DNA of 64,000 nucleotides, taken from NCBI GenBank assembly GCA_963457535.1, contig OY734803.1:496001-560000 (forward strand). Reading direction: 5' to 3'. This document shows positions 1 to 12,374 of this stretch, in pieces. How positions within the stretch are numbered: the stretch's first letter is position 1; every line of letters starts with the position of its first letter. This DNA comes from JAHRAW01 sp028066695. GTDB taxonomy: Bacteria > Pseudomonadota > Gammaproteobacteria > Arenicellales > Poriferihabitantaceae. The notes under the pieces are model-generated. The model was not told the origin of the DNA and ran no database searches. It was given only the letters and a program-made list of their open reading frames with translations. Both the position numbers and the translations under genes were made by a program.

Positions 1-1
1 G

Positions 2-1834
2 GTGCCCTACGAGGGCAAATACGACCGCCGGTTTGCGCTGCGCATTTTGCTCGCGCTGGCGCCGCCGCTGGCGCTGATTTTTGGCGTGCTCGGCTCCATC
101 GTCACCGGCGTCGCCACGGTCAACCAGGCCGGCGCGATCGGCGCCATCGGCGCGATGATCATGGGCGGCTACCGCTTGCGCGAGGGCGCGCGCGGCGCCT
201 ATTGGCCGGCCGCGCTCGCGCTGGCCGCGGCCGTTGCAATCTTTCTGGTGCTGCATTTTTTTGATGTCAATGTCAAGAACATCAAAACCGGCCGCGACGC
301 CGCGGGCATCGCGCTGGCCGCCATCGCGGTCGCCGCGCTCACCGCCGCGGTGCTGTGGAGCGCGTGGCGCGCCTATGTGACCGATGACACGCTGCGCGCG
401 GTGATGGTGGACACCGCCAAGACCACTTCCATGGTGTTCATCATTTTGATCGGCGCGGCCATGCTGACCTCGGCCTTTCGCGGCTTCGGCGGCGAGCACT
501 TGGTCAAAGAATTTTTGACCGGCCTGCCCGGCGGTTTTTGGACGCAATTTGTCGTGGTCATGGCCGTGATCTTTTTGCTCGGGTTTTTTCTGGACTTCAT
601 TGAAATCGCGGTGGTGGTGGTGCCGATAGTCGCGCCGATTCTGCTGATTGACCCGTCGGCGAATGTGACCGCGGTGTGGCTCGGCGTGATGATCGGGCTG
701 AACATTCAGACTTCGTTCCTGACGCCGCCGTTCGGTTTTGCGCTGTTTTATTTGCGCGGCGTCGCGCCCCCCGAAGTTCGCACCACGCAAATATACAAAG
801 GCGCGTTCGCCTTCATCGTGCTGCAACTGGTCGGGCTCGGCATCGTCGGCTTCTTTCCGGGCATGGTCAATTACATGCCGAACCGCACCTACCTCACCTC
901 GGAAACCGCGCCGCCGCCGGTCAACCCGCGCCTGCAATACTGCATGGAGCGGCGCGTGTTCGCCGAATACAACGAGCGCCGCGGCGAAATTCTGGACGCG
1001 GTCGCCGGCGCGCGCGAAATGGATTTGGCCGCGCTGCCGCAGGCGCGCCGCGACGAATTGCGCACCGGCATTGACGGCGCGGCCGGCGTGTTTTCCGCGG
1101 TGGCGCGCGTGGAAGCAGCCGAACGCGCGCTGAACGCATACCTGAAAGATTATGCGCCGCAGCAGCGCAAGGCGCGGAAACTGCAGTTGGAAATCCGCAA
1201 AATTGAAGCGCGCATCAAAAAGGCGCGAAGCCGCGGCCTGTCCGCCGGTGAAATTGCCGAGTTGCGCGAAGAGCGGCGCGAATTGCTGGCGCGCATTCCG
1301 CCCGGCTGGGAGCGCTCCAAGGCGACCTACGACAAACTCGCCGCGGCCGAGCGCAACGCGCGCCGCGAATACCGCCGGCAGGCGGACGCCGCCTACCAGG
1401 CGCTGCGCGGCACGCGCGCGATGATCCTCCAAAGCGGCGAACTCGCCGCGCTGCGCCCGGAATTAAGCGCGCTCGGCGCGATTGCAGCCGCCGACGACGC
1501 GGCGCGCGAGCGGGTCAAAACGCTGGACGCGTCGCTGCAGTATTTTGACGGCGTCGACGCCATCCGCGCGAAACTGCGCGAGACCGGCTACGCGCTCGCG
1601 CGAAGCGACGGCGCCGCCGCCGCGCGCGCACTGCTGCGCGAGGCCGGCGCATTGCTGGAAGATGAAATCGCCTGGCGCGAATCGGCCGCGCCGCTCCTCC
1701 CCGAACTCGCGCGCTACGACGACGCGGTCAAAACCACCATCGGTTTGCGCCTGCAAAAACGCCTGAACGACGAGCAGGCAAAAGACATCGCCGCCTGCCA
1801 GTCCGCGCACCGCGACATTTCGCTGGCGTTTTAG
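2..1834 (+). CDS. dctM: TRAP transporter large permease (DctM family), C-terminal part, with long coiled-coil extension
   Basis: 5'-truncated by the window edge; 610 codons are visible. Residues 1-300 are the membrane part of a TRAP large permease (DctM), which imports small organic acids using a sodium or proton gradient and a periplasmic binding protein. Typical segments are GVATVNQAGAIGAIGAMI, GFFLDFIEIAVVVVPIVAPI and NIQTSFLTPPFGFALFYLRG. Extra hydrophobic helices lie at about 65-125, between the first conserved block and the rest. After PGMVNYMPN (about residue 290) come roughly 300 charged residues rich in Arg, Ala and Glu, predicted by eye as helical coiled coil and probably cytoplasmic; ordinary DctM proteins end soon after the last helix. 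The substrate cannot be read. The QM subunit and binding protein would lie left of the window. It converges on ahcY. Confidence 0.85.
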   Translation: MPYEGKYDRRFALRILLALAPPLALIFGVLGSIVTGVATVNQAGAIGAIGAMIMGGYRLREGARGAYWPAALALAAAVAIFLVLHFFDVNVKNIKTGRDAAGIALAAIAVAALTAAVLWSAWRAYVTDDTLRAVMVDTAKTTSMVFIILIGAAMLTSAFRGFGGEHLVKEFLTGLPGGFWTQFVVVMAVIFLLGFFLDFIEIAVVVVPIVAPILLIDPSANVTAVWLGVMIGLNIQTSFLTPPFGFALFYLRGVAPPEVRTTQIYKGAFAFIVLQLVGLGIVGFFPGMVNYMPNRTYLTSETAPPPVNPRLQYCMERRVFAEYNERRGEILDAVAGAREMDLAALPQARRDELRTGIDGAAGVFSAVARVEAAERALNAYLKDYAPQQRKARKLQLEIRKIEARIKKARSRGLSAGEIAELREERRELLARIPPGWERSKATYDKLAAAERNARREYRRQADAAYQALRGTRAMILQSGELAALRPELSALGAIAAADDAARERVKTLDASLQYFDGVDAIRAKLRETGYALARSDGAAAARALLREAGALLEDEIAWRESAAPLLPELARYDDAVKTTIGLRLQKRLNDEQAKDIAACQSAHRDISLAF

Positions 1835-1858
1835 GCCACTGACGTTTTAAGGGGCGCG

Positions 1859-3295
1859 TCAGTAGCGGTAGTGCTCGGCCTTGTAGGGCCCTTCCACCGG
1901 CACGCCGATGTAGTCGGCCTGCTCCCTGCTCAGTTGCGTCAGTTGCGCGCCGATTTTGCCGAGGTGCAGGCGCGCGACTTCCTCGTCCAGTTTTTTCGGC
2001 AGGACATGCACTTCCTTGCCGTATTTTTCGCCGTCGCGCCACAGTTCAATTTGCGCCAGCACCTGGTTGGTGAAACTGTTGGACATGACGAAACTCGGAT
2101 GCCCGGTGGCGCAGCCGAGGTTGACCAGGCGGCCCTCGGCGAGCAGCGTGATGCGGTTGCCGTTCGGCAGGATGATCTGGTCCACCTGCGGCTTGATGTT
2201 TTCCCACTGGTATTGCTTCATCGCGGCGACGTCTATCTCGTTGTCAAAGTGGCCGATGTTGCACACCACCGCCTGGTCCTTCATGCGCAGCATCTGTTCG
2301 TGGGTGATGACATGGAAGTTGCCGGTGGCGGCGACGAAGATGTCGGCCTGTTCGCAGGCCTCCTCCATGCGCACCACGCGGTAGCCCTCCATCGCCGCCT
2401 GCAGCGCGCAGATCGGGTCAATTTCAGCGACCCACACATTCGCGCCGAGGCCGCGCAGCGACTGCGCGCAGCCTTTGCCGACATCGCCGTAGCCGAGCAC
2501 CAATGCGATCTTGCCGGCGATCATCACATCGGTGGCGCGCTTGATGCCGTCCACCAGCGATTCGCGGCAGCCGTATAGGTTGTCAAACTTTGATTTGGTG
2601 ACCGAGTCGTTGACATTGATCGCCGGAAACGGCAGCCCGTCGCGCGCCGCCATTTGGTAGAGGCGGGCGACGCCGGTGGTGGTCTCTTCGGTGACGCCGC
2701 GAATGTTGGCGAGGCGGTTGCCGTACCAATTTCCGCCGCCTTTCAAGCGCGATTGAATCGCGGCGAACAGCGCGGTCTCCTCTTCGCTGCCCGGTTTCGC
2801 CAGCGCCGACGGATCGCGCTCGGCCTTGGCGCCGAGAATCAATAGCAGGGTCGCGTCACCGCCGTCGTCCAGAATCATGTTGGGGCCTTCGCCCTCGTCG
2901 TCGTCCCACTGCATGATGCGGTGCGTGAACTCCCAGTATTCATCCAGCGACTCGCCCTTGTAGGCGAACACCGGCACGCCGCGCTCGGCGACGGCCGCGG
3001 CCGCGTGGTCCTGCGTGGAGAAAATGTTGCACGAGGCCCAGCGCACGCGCGCGCCGAGCGCCATCAGCGTCTCTATCAGCACCGCGGTTTGAATGGTCAT
3101 GTGCAGCGAGCCGGCGATGCGCGCGCCGCGCAGCGGCTGTTCGCCGGCGTATTTTTCGCGCACCGCCATCAGCCCCGGCATTTCGGTTTCGGCGATGGCG
3201 ATTTCCTTGCGGCCCCAGCCGGCGAGGCTCATGTCGGCGACATGAAAATCCTGTGAATCGGCGGGCGCGGGTTTGCGGGCAACTTGCGTGGACAT
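1859..3295 (-). CDS. ahcY: Adenosylhomocysteinase (S-adenosylhomocysteine hydrolase)
   Basis: Splits S-adenosylhomocysteine into adenosine and homocysteine, relieving product inhibition of methyltransferases; cytosolic NAD-dependent enzyme. At 478 residues it is full length for bacterial SahH. Visible signatures: SCNIFSTQDHAAAA (about 88-101), the catalytic-lysine segment NDSVTKSKFDNLYG (229-242), the NAD-binding GYGDVGKG (269-276) and the conserved C-terminal YKAEHYRY that reaches the neighbouring subunit. The insert near 158-190 is typical of the long bacterial form. It starts at ATG 3295, 30 nt after the metK stop, so metK-ahcY is probably one transcript covering two steps of the SAM cycle. 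No SAH riboswitch fits in the short spacer. Confidence 0.97.
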   Translation of the reverse strand: MSTQVARKPAPADSQDFHVADMSLAGWGRKEIAIAETEMPGLMAVREKYAGEQPLRGARIAGSLHMTIQTAVLIETLMALGARVRWASCNIFSTQDHAAAAVAERGVPVFAYKGESLDEYWEFTHRIMQWDDDEGEGPNMILDDGGDATLLLILGAKAERDPSALAKPGSEEETALFAAIQSRLKGGGNWYGNRLANIRGVTEETTTGVARLYQMAARDGLPFPAINVNDSVTKSKFDNLYGCRESLVDGIKRATDVMIAGKIALVLGYGDVGKGCAQSLRGLGANVWVAEIDPICALQAAMEGYRVVRMEEACEQADIFVAATGNFHVITHEQMLRMKDQAVVCNIGHFDNEIDVAAMKQYQWENIKPQVDQIILPNGNRITLLAEGRLVNLGCATGHPSFVMSNSFTNQVLAQIELWRDGEKYGKEVHVLPKKLDEEVARLHLGKIGAQLTQLSREQADYIGVPVEGPYKAEHYRY

Positions 3296-3325
3296 GGCGG
3301 CTCCTGTGGAGGGTTGCGCGGTGAA

Positions 3326-4492
<1,167 letters not shown>

Positions 4493-4545
4493 TTTCGTTG
4501 CTGAATGGTCGGGGATGGACGGAGGGCGCGCCGCGCGGAGGCGCG

Positions 4546-4575
4546 AACATAGCACATCGGACGCCGCTTTGCCAA
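4546..4575 (-). promoter_or_regulatory. Putative sigma70-type promoter for metK-ahcY
   Basis: On the minus strand TTGGCA (4570-4575) is followed after 18 nt by TATGTT (4546-4551), a fair match to -35 and -10 boxes. It leaves about a 45-nt leader before metK, too short for a SAM riboswitch. Sequence match only. Confidence 0.5.
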
Positions 4576-4628
4576 GCGGGAATTGGCCGCGCCGCCGCCG
4601 GGCGGCAACGCGCGCGGCGCGCATCGGG

Positions 4629-4634
4629 TAGAAT
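4629..4634 (+). promoter_or_regulatory. Possible -10 element for argB-recQ
   Basis: TAGAAT lies 23 nt upstream of the argB ATG on the plus strand. No clear -35 is seen, so this is a weak call. It would make the metK/argB gap a divergent promoter region. Confidence 0.3.
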
Positions 4635-4657
4635 GGCGGTCGCCCCGTTGCCCGACC

Positions 4658-5562
4658 ATGCCCGCCCCGCGCGACAACCAACACGCCGGTCCGCACGAGA
4701 CCGCGCGCATCCTCAGCGAGGCGCTCCCCTACATTCGCCGCTACCGGGGAAAAACCATCGTCATCAAATACGGCGGCAACGCGATGACCGACGAGGCGCT
4801 CAAAAAAGGCTTCGCCCACGACGTCATCCTGATGAAACTGGTCGGCATGAATCCGGTGGTGGTGCATGGCGGCGCGCCGCAGATCAGCAGCGCGCTCGAA
4901 AAAATCGGCAAACCGTCCACTTTCATAGACGGCATGCGCGTCACCGACCGCGAAACCATGGACGTGGTGGAGATGGTGCTCGGCGGACTGGTCAACAAAA
5001 ACATCGTGCAGTTGATCAACTCGCTCGGCGGGCGCGCGGTCGGCCTGAGCGGCAAGGACGGGAATCTGATTCGCGCGCGCAAACTGCATGTGCGCAAAGG
5101 CGATCCGCTGCTGGAGCAGCCGGAAATCATTGATTACGGCCATGTCGGCGAAGTGGAGGCGATAGACGCGAGCGTGGTGCGGCTGCTGCAAAATCAAGAT
5201 TTCATTCCGGTGGTCGCGCCGATCGGCGTCGGCGAAGACGGGCAGACTTACAACATCAACGCCGACCTGGTCGCCGGCAAGATGGCGGTGGTGCTCGGCG
5301 CGGAAAAACTGATGCTGCTGACCAACACCCCCGGCGTGCGCGGCGGCGACGGCGAACTCGCGGCCGAACTGGATTCGGCCGGCATCGGCGAATTGCTGCG
5401 CGGCGGCGTGATAGAAGGCGGCATGATTCCGAAGGTGGAATGCGCGCTGGACGCGCTGCGCCACGGCGTGAAAACCGCGCTGATTCTCGACGGGCGCGTG
5501 CCGCACGCGCTGCTTCTGGAACTGTTCACCGACGCCGGCATCGGCACGCAGATCAGCGCCTG

Positions 5563-5563
<1 letters not shown>
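4658..5563 (+). CDS. argB: Acetylglutamate kinase
   Basis: Phosphorylates N-acetylglutamate, the second step of arginine synthesis. The start ATG 4658 gives 301 residues; the upstream in-frame codons encode low-complexity sequence and are excluded. Amino-acid-kinase signatures: KTIVIKYGGNAM (about 32-43), VVVHGGAPQIS, GLSGKDGNLI and NINADLVAGKMAVVLGAEKL. The N-terminal helical extension before the kinase fold and the length match the arginine-inhibited form known from Pseudomonas (family knowledge), so feedback by arginine is likely. The TGA stop shares its last base with the recQ ATG (TGATG). Confidence 0.97.
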
Positions 5564-7422
<1,859 letters not shown>

Positions 7423-7432
7423 GCGCGCATCG

Positions 7433-7462
7433 CCGAACATTACCGGACATTGCCGGACATAT
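7433..7462. repeat. Three tandem 10-bp repeats upstream of the channel gene
   Basis: CCGAACATTA, CCGGACATTG and CCGGACATAT follow each other without gaps in the 125-nt recQ/channel spacer. A TATATT (7488-7493) that could be a -10 lies 25 nt downstream. The one-turn spacing would suit binding of a regulator to one face of the helix; this is inference. Confidence 0.6.
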
Positions 7463-7547
7463 TAATGAACACGCGCGCGCTTGCTGATATATTCGGTTCG
7501 CGCGCAAAACCCTCCTGCAAAAAATGATCAACCACGGCACTCCCTAA

Positions 7548-8303
7548 ATGCCCGCCGCGCCCCTGCGAAAAATCATTGACCGCGCCGGCCACGAAGCCGA
7601 CGGCCGCGCCGGGCGCGCATTCGCGCTGGCCGTGCAGATATTAATCGTCGTCTCGCTGGTTGCGTTTTCCATTGAAACCCTGCCGAACCTGCCGGAAGCC
7701 GCGCGGCGCGCGCTGCATGTCATGGAGATCGTCATCGTCGCCGCATTCACCGCCGAATATGCGCTGCGCGTCATCGCCGCCGAGCGCAAGGCGAAATTCA
7801 TTTTTAGTTTTTACGGGCTGATAGACCTCGCCGCGATTTTGCCCTTTTACCTTGCGGCGGCCGGCGTGGACCTGCGCGCGCTGCGCGCGTTTCGGCTGCT
7901 GCGCGTTGCGCGCATTTTGAAACTGGTCGCATACGACCGCGCGGCCTCGCGCTTTCGGCGCGCGCTGCGCATCGCCCGGGAGGAACTCATTTTATTCGGC
8001 GGAGTCGCCGCGGTCATGCTCTACCTGTCGGCCGCCGGCATTTATTACTTTGAAAACGCCGCGCAGCCGGACGCGTTTCAGTCGGTCTTTCACAGTTTGT
8101 GGTGGGCGCTGGTGACGCTAACCACGGTCGGCTACGGCGACATGGTTCCGGTCACGTTCGGCGGGCGGGCGCTCACTTTCGTCATGCTGACCACCGGCAT
8201 CGGCATCGTTGCCGTGCCCACCGGGCTGATCGCCTCGGCGCTCTCGCGCGTGCGCGCGGAAGACGCGGCCGGCGCGGCGAAAAAGAAAAAGAAGAAAAAA
8301 TAG
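7548..8303 (+). CDS. Kv-type voltage-gated potassium channel
   Basis: Six-helix ion-channel subunit of 251 residues that would form a tetrameric K+ pore in the inner membrane. S1 is near 20-42, S2 near 55-75 and S3 near 82-100; the S4 voltage sensor RALRAFRLLRVARILKL (about 108-124) shows Arg at every third position. A pore loop carries the selectivity filter TLTTVGYGDM (about 190-199), and S6 follows. The C-terminus is a run of seven lysines from an A-rich tract. There is no RCK or cyclic-nucleotide domain. Its stop codon directly abuts that of the convergent aminotransferase gene with no base between. Physiological role unknown. Confidence 0.9.
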   Translation: MPAAPLRKIIDRAGHEADGRAGRAFALAVQILIVVSLVAFSIETLPNLPEAARRALHVMEIVIVAAFTAEYALRVIAAERKAKFIFSFYGLIDLAAILPFYLAAAGVDLRALRAFRLLRVARILKLVAYDRAASRFRRALRIAREELILFGGVAAVMLYLSAAGIYYFENAAQPDAFQSVFHSLWWALVTLTTVGYGDMVPVTFGGRALTFVMLTTGIGIVAVPTGLIASALSRVRAEDAAGAAKKKKKKK

Positions 8304-9572
<1,269 letters not shown>

Positions 9573-9607
9573 GATGTGCGAAACTATTGTGGGCGGGACG
9601 AGCCGCC

Positions 9608-9613
9608 ATTGTA
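9608..9613 (-). promoter_or_regulatory. Possible -10 element for argD
   Basis: TACAAT on the minus strand, 35 nt upstream of the argD ATG; no convincing -35. Weak, sequence match only. Confidence 0.3.
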
Positions 9614-9706
9614 AACCGCCGCCGCGTGATTTCCGCGGAACTTTTTCAGAAACTTTAAACTTTTTCCACTTTCCACCTTTTCACTTTCTTCATGGGAGAA
9701 AACGCC

Positions 9707-11398
9707 ATGCCAGCCGACCACGCCCCCTCAACGGACGCCGCATCCGAACGCGAATCCATGGAAGTCGACGCGGTCATCGTCGGCGCCGGCCCGGCCGGCC
9801 TGTCGGCGGCCTGCCGGCTGATGCAACTCGCGCGCGAAAAGTCCCGCGAACTTTCGGTGGTGGTGCTGGAAAAAGGCTCGGAAGTCGGCGCGCACATTTT
9901 GTCGGGCGCGGTGTTTGAGCCGCGCGCGCTGGAGGAATTGTTTCCCGACTGGCGCGCGCGCGGCGCGCCGCTGCACACCGAAGTCGCGCGCGACCGCATG
10001 TTTTTTTTCCGCGGCGCCGAAAAAGCCATGGAGATGCCGCACTGGATGGTGCCGAAGCCGATGCGCAACCGCGGCAACTACATCATCAGCCTCGGCCTGC
10101 TGTGCCGCTGGCTGGCAAAACAGGCCGAGGAACTCGGCGTGGAAATCTTCCCCGGCTTTCCGGCGAGCGAGGTGCTGTATCACCCGGACGGCCGCATTCG
10201 CGGCGTCGCCACCGGCGAGATGGGGCGCGGCGCGGACGGCGCGCGAAAGGCCTCGTTTGAGCCGGGCATGGAACTGCATGCGCGCGCGGTGATTTTCGCC
10301 GAAGGCTGCCGCGGCCACCTCGGCAAACAATTGGTCGCCAAGTTCGGCCTGGACGAGGGCCGCGAGCCGCAGCACTACGCGATCGGCATCAAGGAATTGT
10401 GGCGCGTGGACGCGGCGAAGCACGAGCCGGGACTGGTGGTGCATGGCGCCGGCTGGCCGCTCGCCGAGAACGGCGCGTCCGGCGGCTCGTTTCTCTACCA
10501 CTACGGCGAGAACCTAGTCTCGCTCGGGCTGATCACCGACTTGAATTACCGCAACCCGCACCTCAGCCCGTTTGACGAAATGCAGCGGCTGAAGCACCAC
10601 CCGGTGTTTCGCGAATATTTGGAGGGCGGCGAGCGCATCGCTTACGGCGCGCGCGCCATCACCAAAGGCGGATTGCGAGCGCTGCCGAAGATGACGCTGC
10701 CGAACGCGCTGCTGGCCGGCTGCGACGCCGGCACGCTGAATTTTTCCAAGATCAAAGGCTCGCACACCGCGATGAAATCCGGAATGCTGGCGGCCGAGTC
10801 GGTTTTTGCGATGCTCGCGAACGGGGACGGCGCGCTTGACGGATTTGAAAAAAGTTTCCGAGATTCATGGCTGCACGCCGAATTGCAAAAGTCGCGCAAC
10901 TTCGGCGCGGCGCTGCACAAATTCGGCGTGTGGCTCGGCGGCGCATACAACTACCTGGATCAAAACTGGTTCGGCGGCCGCCTGCCGTTCGCGCTGCGCG
11001 ACCCGCGCGCCGACCACGACGCATTTTTGCCGGCGGAAAAATGCGCGCCGATTGACTACCCGAAACCGGACGGCAAAATCAGTTTTGACAAAAACTCGTC
11101 GGTGTTTTTGTCGGCGACCAACCACGAGGAGGATCAGCCGGCGCACCTGCAACTGGCGCGCCCCGATGACGCGCTCGCGGTCAACTGGGCGCGCTACGCC
11201 GGACCCGAAGCGCGCTTTTGCCCGGCCGGCGTCTATGAGTTTGTCGGCGGCGAGGGAGATGACGGCGCGCAGCCGGCGTTTCGCATCAACGCGCAAAACT
11301 GCGTGCACTGCAAGACCTGCGACATCAAGGACCCCGGCGGCAACATCACCTGGGTTTCGCCGGAGGGCGGCGGCGGACCGAACTACGCCGAGATGTGA
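9707..11398 (+). CDS. Electron transfer flavoprotein-ubiquinone oxidoreductase (ETF-QO)
   Basis: Membrane-associated flavoprotein that moves electrons from ETF (fed by acyl-CoA, dimethylglycine and similar dehydrogenases) to ubiquinone. The 563 residues show the FAD dinucleotide fold VIVGAGPAGLSAA (about 23-35), GSEVGAHILSGAVFEP, the quinone-site region NASGGSFLYHYGENLVSLGL-like block near 250-270, GCDAGTLNFSKIKGSHTAMKSG-like FAD contacts and, at the C-terminus, the single 4Fe-4S ligand set C(PAG)...CVHCKTCDIKDP. The start at ATG 9707 is chosen because GGGAGAA sits at proper distance; an ATG 15 nt upstream overlaps that site. ETF subunits are not in the window. Confidence 0.96.
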   Translation: MPADHAPSTDAASERESMEVDAVIVGAGPAGLSAACRLMQLAREKSRELSVVVLEKGSEVGAHILSGAVFEPRALEELFPDWRARGAPLHTEVARDRMFFFRGAEKAMEMPHWMVPKPMRNRGNYIISLGLLCRWLAKQAEELGVEIFPGFPASEVLYHPDGRIRGVATGEMGRGADGARKASFEPGMELHARAVIFAEGCRGHLGKQLVAKFGLDEGREPQHYAIGIKELWRVDAAKHEPGLVVHGAGWPLAENGASGGSFLYHYGENLVSLGLITDLNYRNPHLSPFDEMQRLKHHPVFREYLEGGERIAYGARAITKGGLRALPKMTLPNALLAGCDAGTLNFSKIKGSHTAMKSGMLAAESVFAMLANGDGALDGFEKSFRDSWLHAELQKSRNFGAALHKFGVWLGGAYNYLDQNWFGGRLPFALRDPRADHDAFLPAEKCAPIDYPKPDGKISFDKNSSVFLSATNHEEDQPAHLQLARPDDALAVNWARYAGPEARFCPAGVYEFVGGEGDDGAQPAFRINAQNCVHCKTCDIKDPGGNITWVSPEGGGGPNYAEM

Positions 11399-11438
11399 GC
11401 GGCGGAGTCATTTAAATAAAAAAACCGCGCGCACGGAA

Positions 11439-12374
11439 TTATTTCGGCGCGCCGCGCAGCGCCTCCACCACCGCTTGCAATTCCGCCGGCAATTCGGCGC
11501 GCACATCCACCGGCATCCCGCTCAGCGGATGCGCAAAGCGCAGCGACTCGGCATGCAAAAACATGCGCCGCAGACCGGCGGCGCGCATCTCGCGGTTGAA
11601 CGCGCGGTCGCCGTAGCGGCGGTCGCCGGCGATCGGATGCCCGGCGGCCGCGGCATGCGCGCGCGCCTGATGCATGCGCCCGCTTAGCAGCGCGACGCCG
11701 ACCAACGCGCAATTTGAAAACTGTCGGCGCGGCGCAAACACGCTGCGCGCGTCCACCGCTTTTGCGCCGGGGCGGCGGCGAAGCGGCGCGTCAATTTCGC
11801 GCGCGCCGCCGCGCCAGACGCCGCGCACCAGCGCGGCATAGTCCTTGCCGACGCGGCGCGCGGCCAGTTGCGCCTGCAAGTCCAGCAGCGCGGCGCGCGA
11901 TTTCGCCAGCATCAGGCAGCCGGAAGTCTCGCGGTCCAGTCGGTGCGCGAGTTCCAGATGCGCCGCGTCTTCATGCCGCGCGCGCAGCGCCTCTATCAGG
12001 CCGTAGCGCATGCCGCTGCCGCCATGCGCGGCGAGTCCGGCCGGCTTATCCACCACCAGCATGCATTCATCTTCAAACAGCGTCGCGACATGCTCGGCCG
12101 CGTCGCGCGGCGGCGGCGCTGCCGGCGCGGCGCGGCGCAGCGGCGGGATGCGGAGTTTGTCGCCGGCGCGCAATTGGTAAGGCGGTTTTTTGCGCGCGCC
12201 GTTGACGCGCACCTCGCCGCCGCGCAGCGCGCGATAGAGGCGCGTCTTCGGCACGCCTTTGCAGCGCGCGATTAAAAAGTTGTCAATGCGCTGGCCGGCC
12301 TGCTCGGGCGCGACCTCTATGATCTCGGCGCGCGGCGCCGCGCCCCGCTCCGACTCCTGATTGGGAGCGCGCAT
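11439..12374 (-). CDS. rluC: RluC/RluD-family 23S rRNA pseudouridine synthase
   Basis: Isomerises uridines in 23S rRNA. Its 311 residues comprise an N-terminal S4 RNA-binding domain (about 28-78, RIDNFLIARCKGVPKTRLYR) and the RsuA/RluA catalytic domain, with catalytic aspartate D147 in HRLDRETSG and the downstream SGRMHQARAHAAAAGHPIAG motif. RluC (positions 955/2504/2580) is the best guess by architecture, but RluD-type or other specificity cannot be excluded. The ATG overlaps the stop of the upstream oxidoreductase (TGATG), so both are probably co-translated although their functions are unrelated. The open frame upstream of 12374 is a shadow of that gene. Confidence 0.9.
   Translation of the reverse strand: MRAPNQESERGAAPRAEIIEVAPEQAGQRIDNFLIARCKGVPKTRLYRALRGGEVRVNGARKKPPYQLRAGDKLRIPPLRRAAPAAPPPRDAAEHVATLFEDECMLVVDKPAGLAAHGGSGMRYGLIEALRARHEDAAHLELAHRLDRETSGCLMLAKSRAALLDLQAQLAARRVGKDYAALVRGVWRGGAREIDAPLRRRPGAKAVDARSVFAPRRQFSNCALVGVALLSGRMHQARAHAAAAGHPIAGDRRYGDRAFNREMRAAGLRRMFLHAESLRFAHPLSGMPVDVRAELPAELQAVVEALRGAPK

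Noticed and set aside
4493..4657. SAM or SAH riboswitch before metK/ahcY
   Set aside because: The predicted leader is about 45 nt and the metK-ahcY spacer 30 nt; no conserved aptamer pattern seen.
4493..5506. N-terminal extension of the metK frame to 726 codons
   Set aside because: Antisense to argB; the family start is at 4492.
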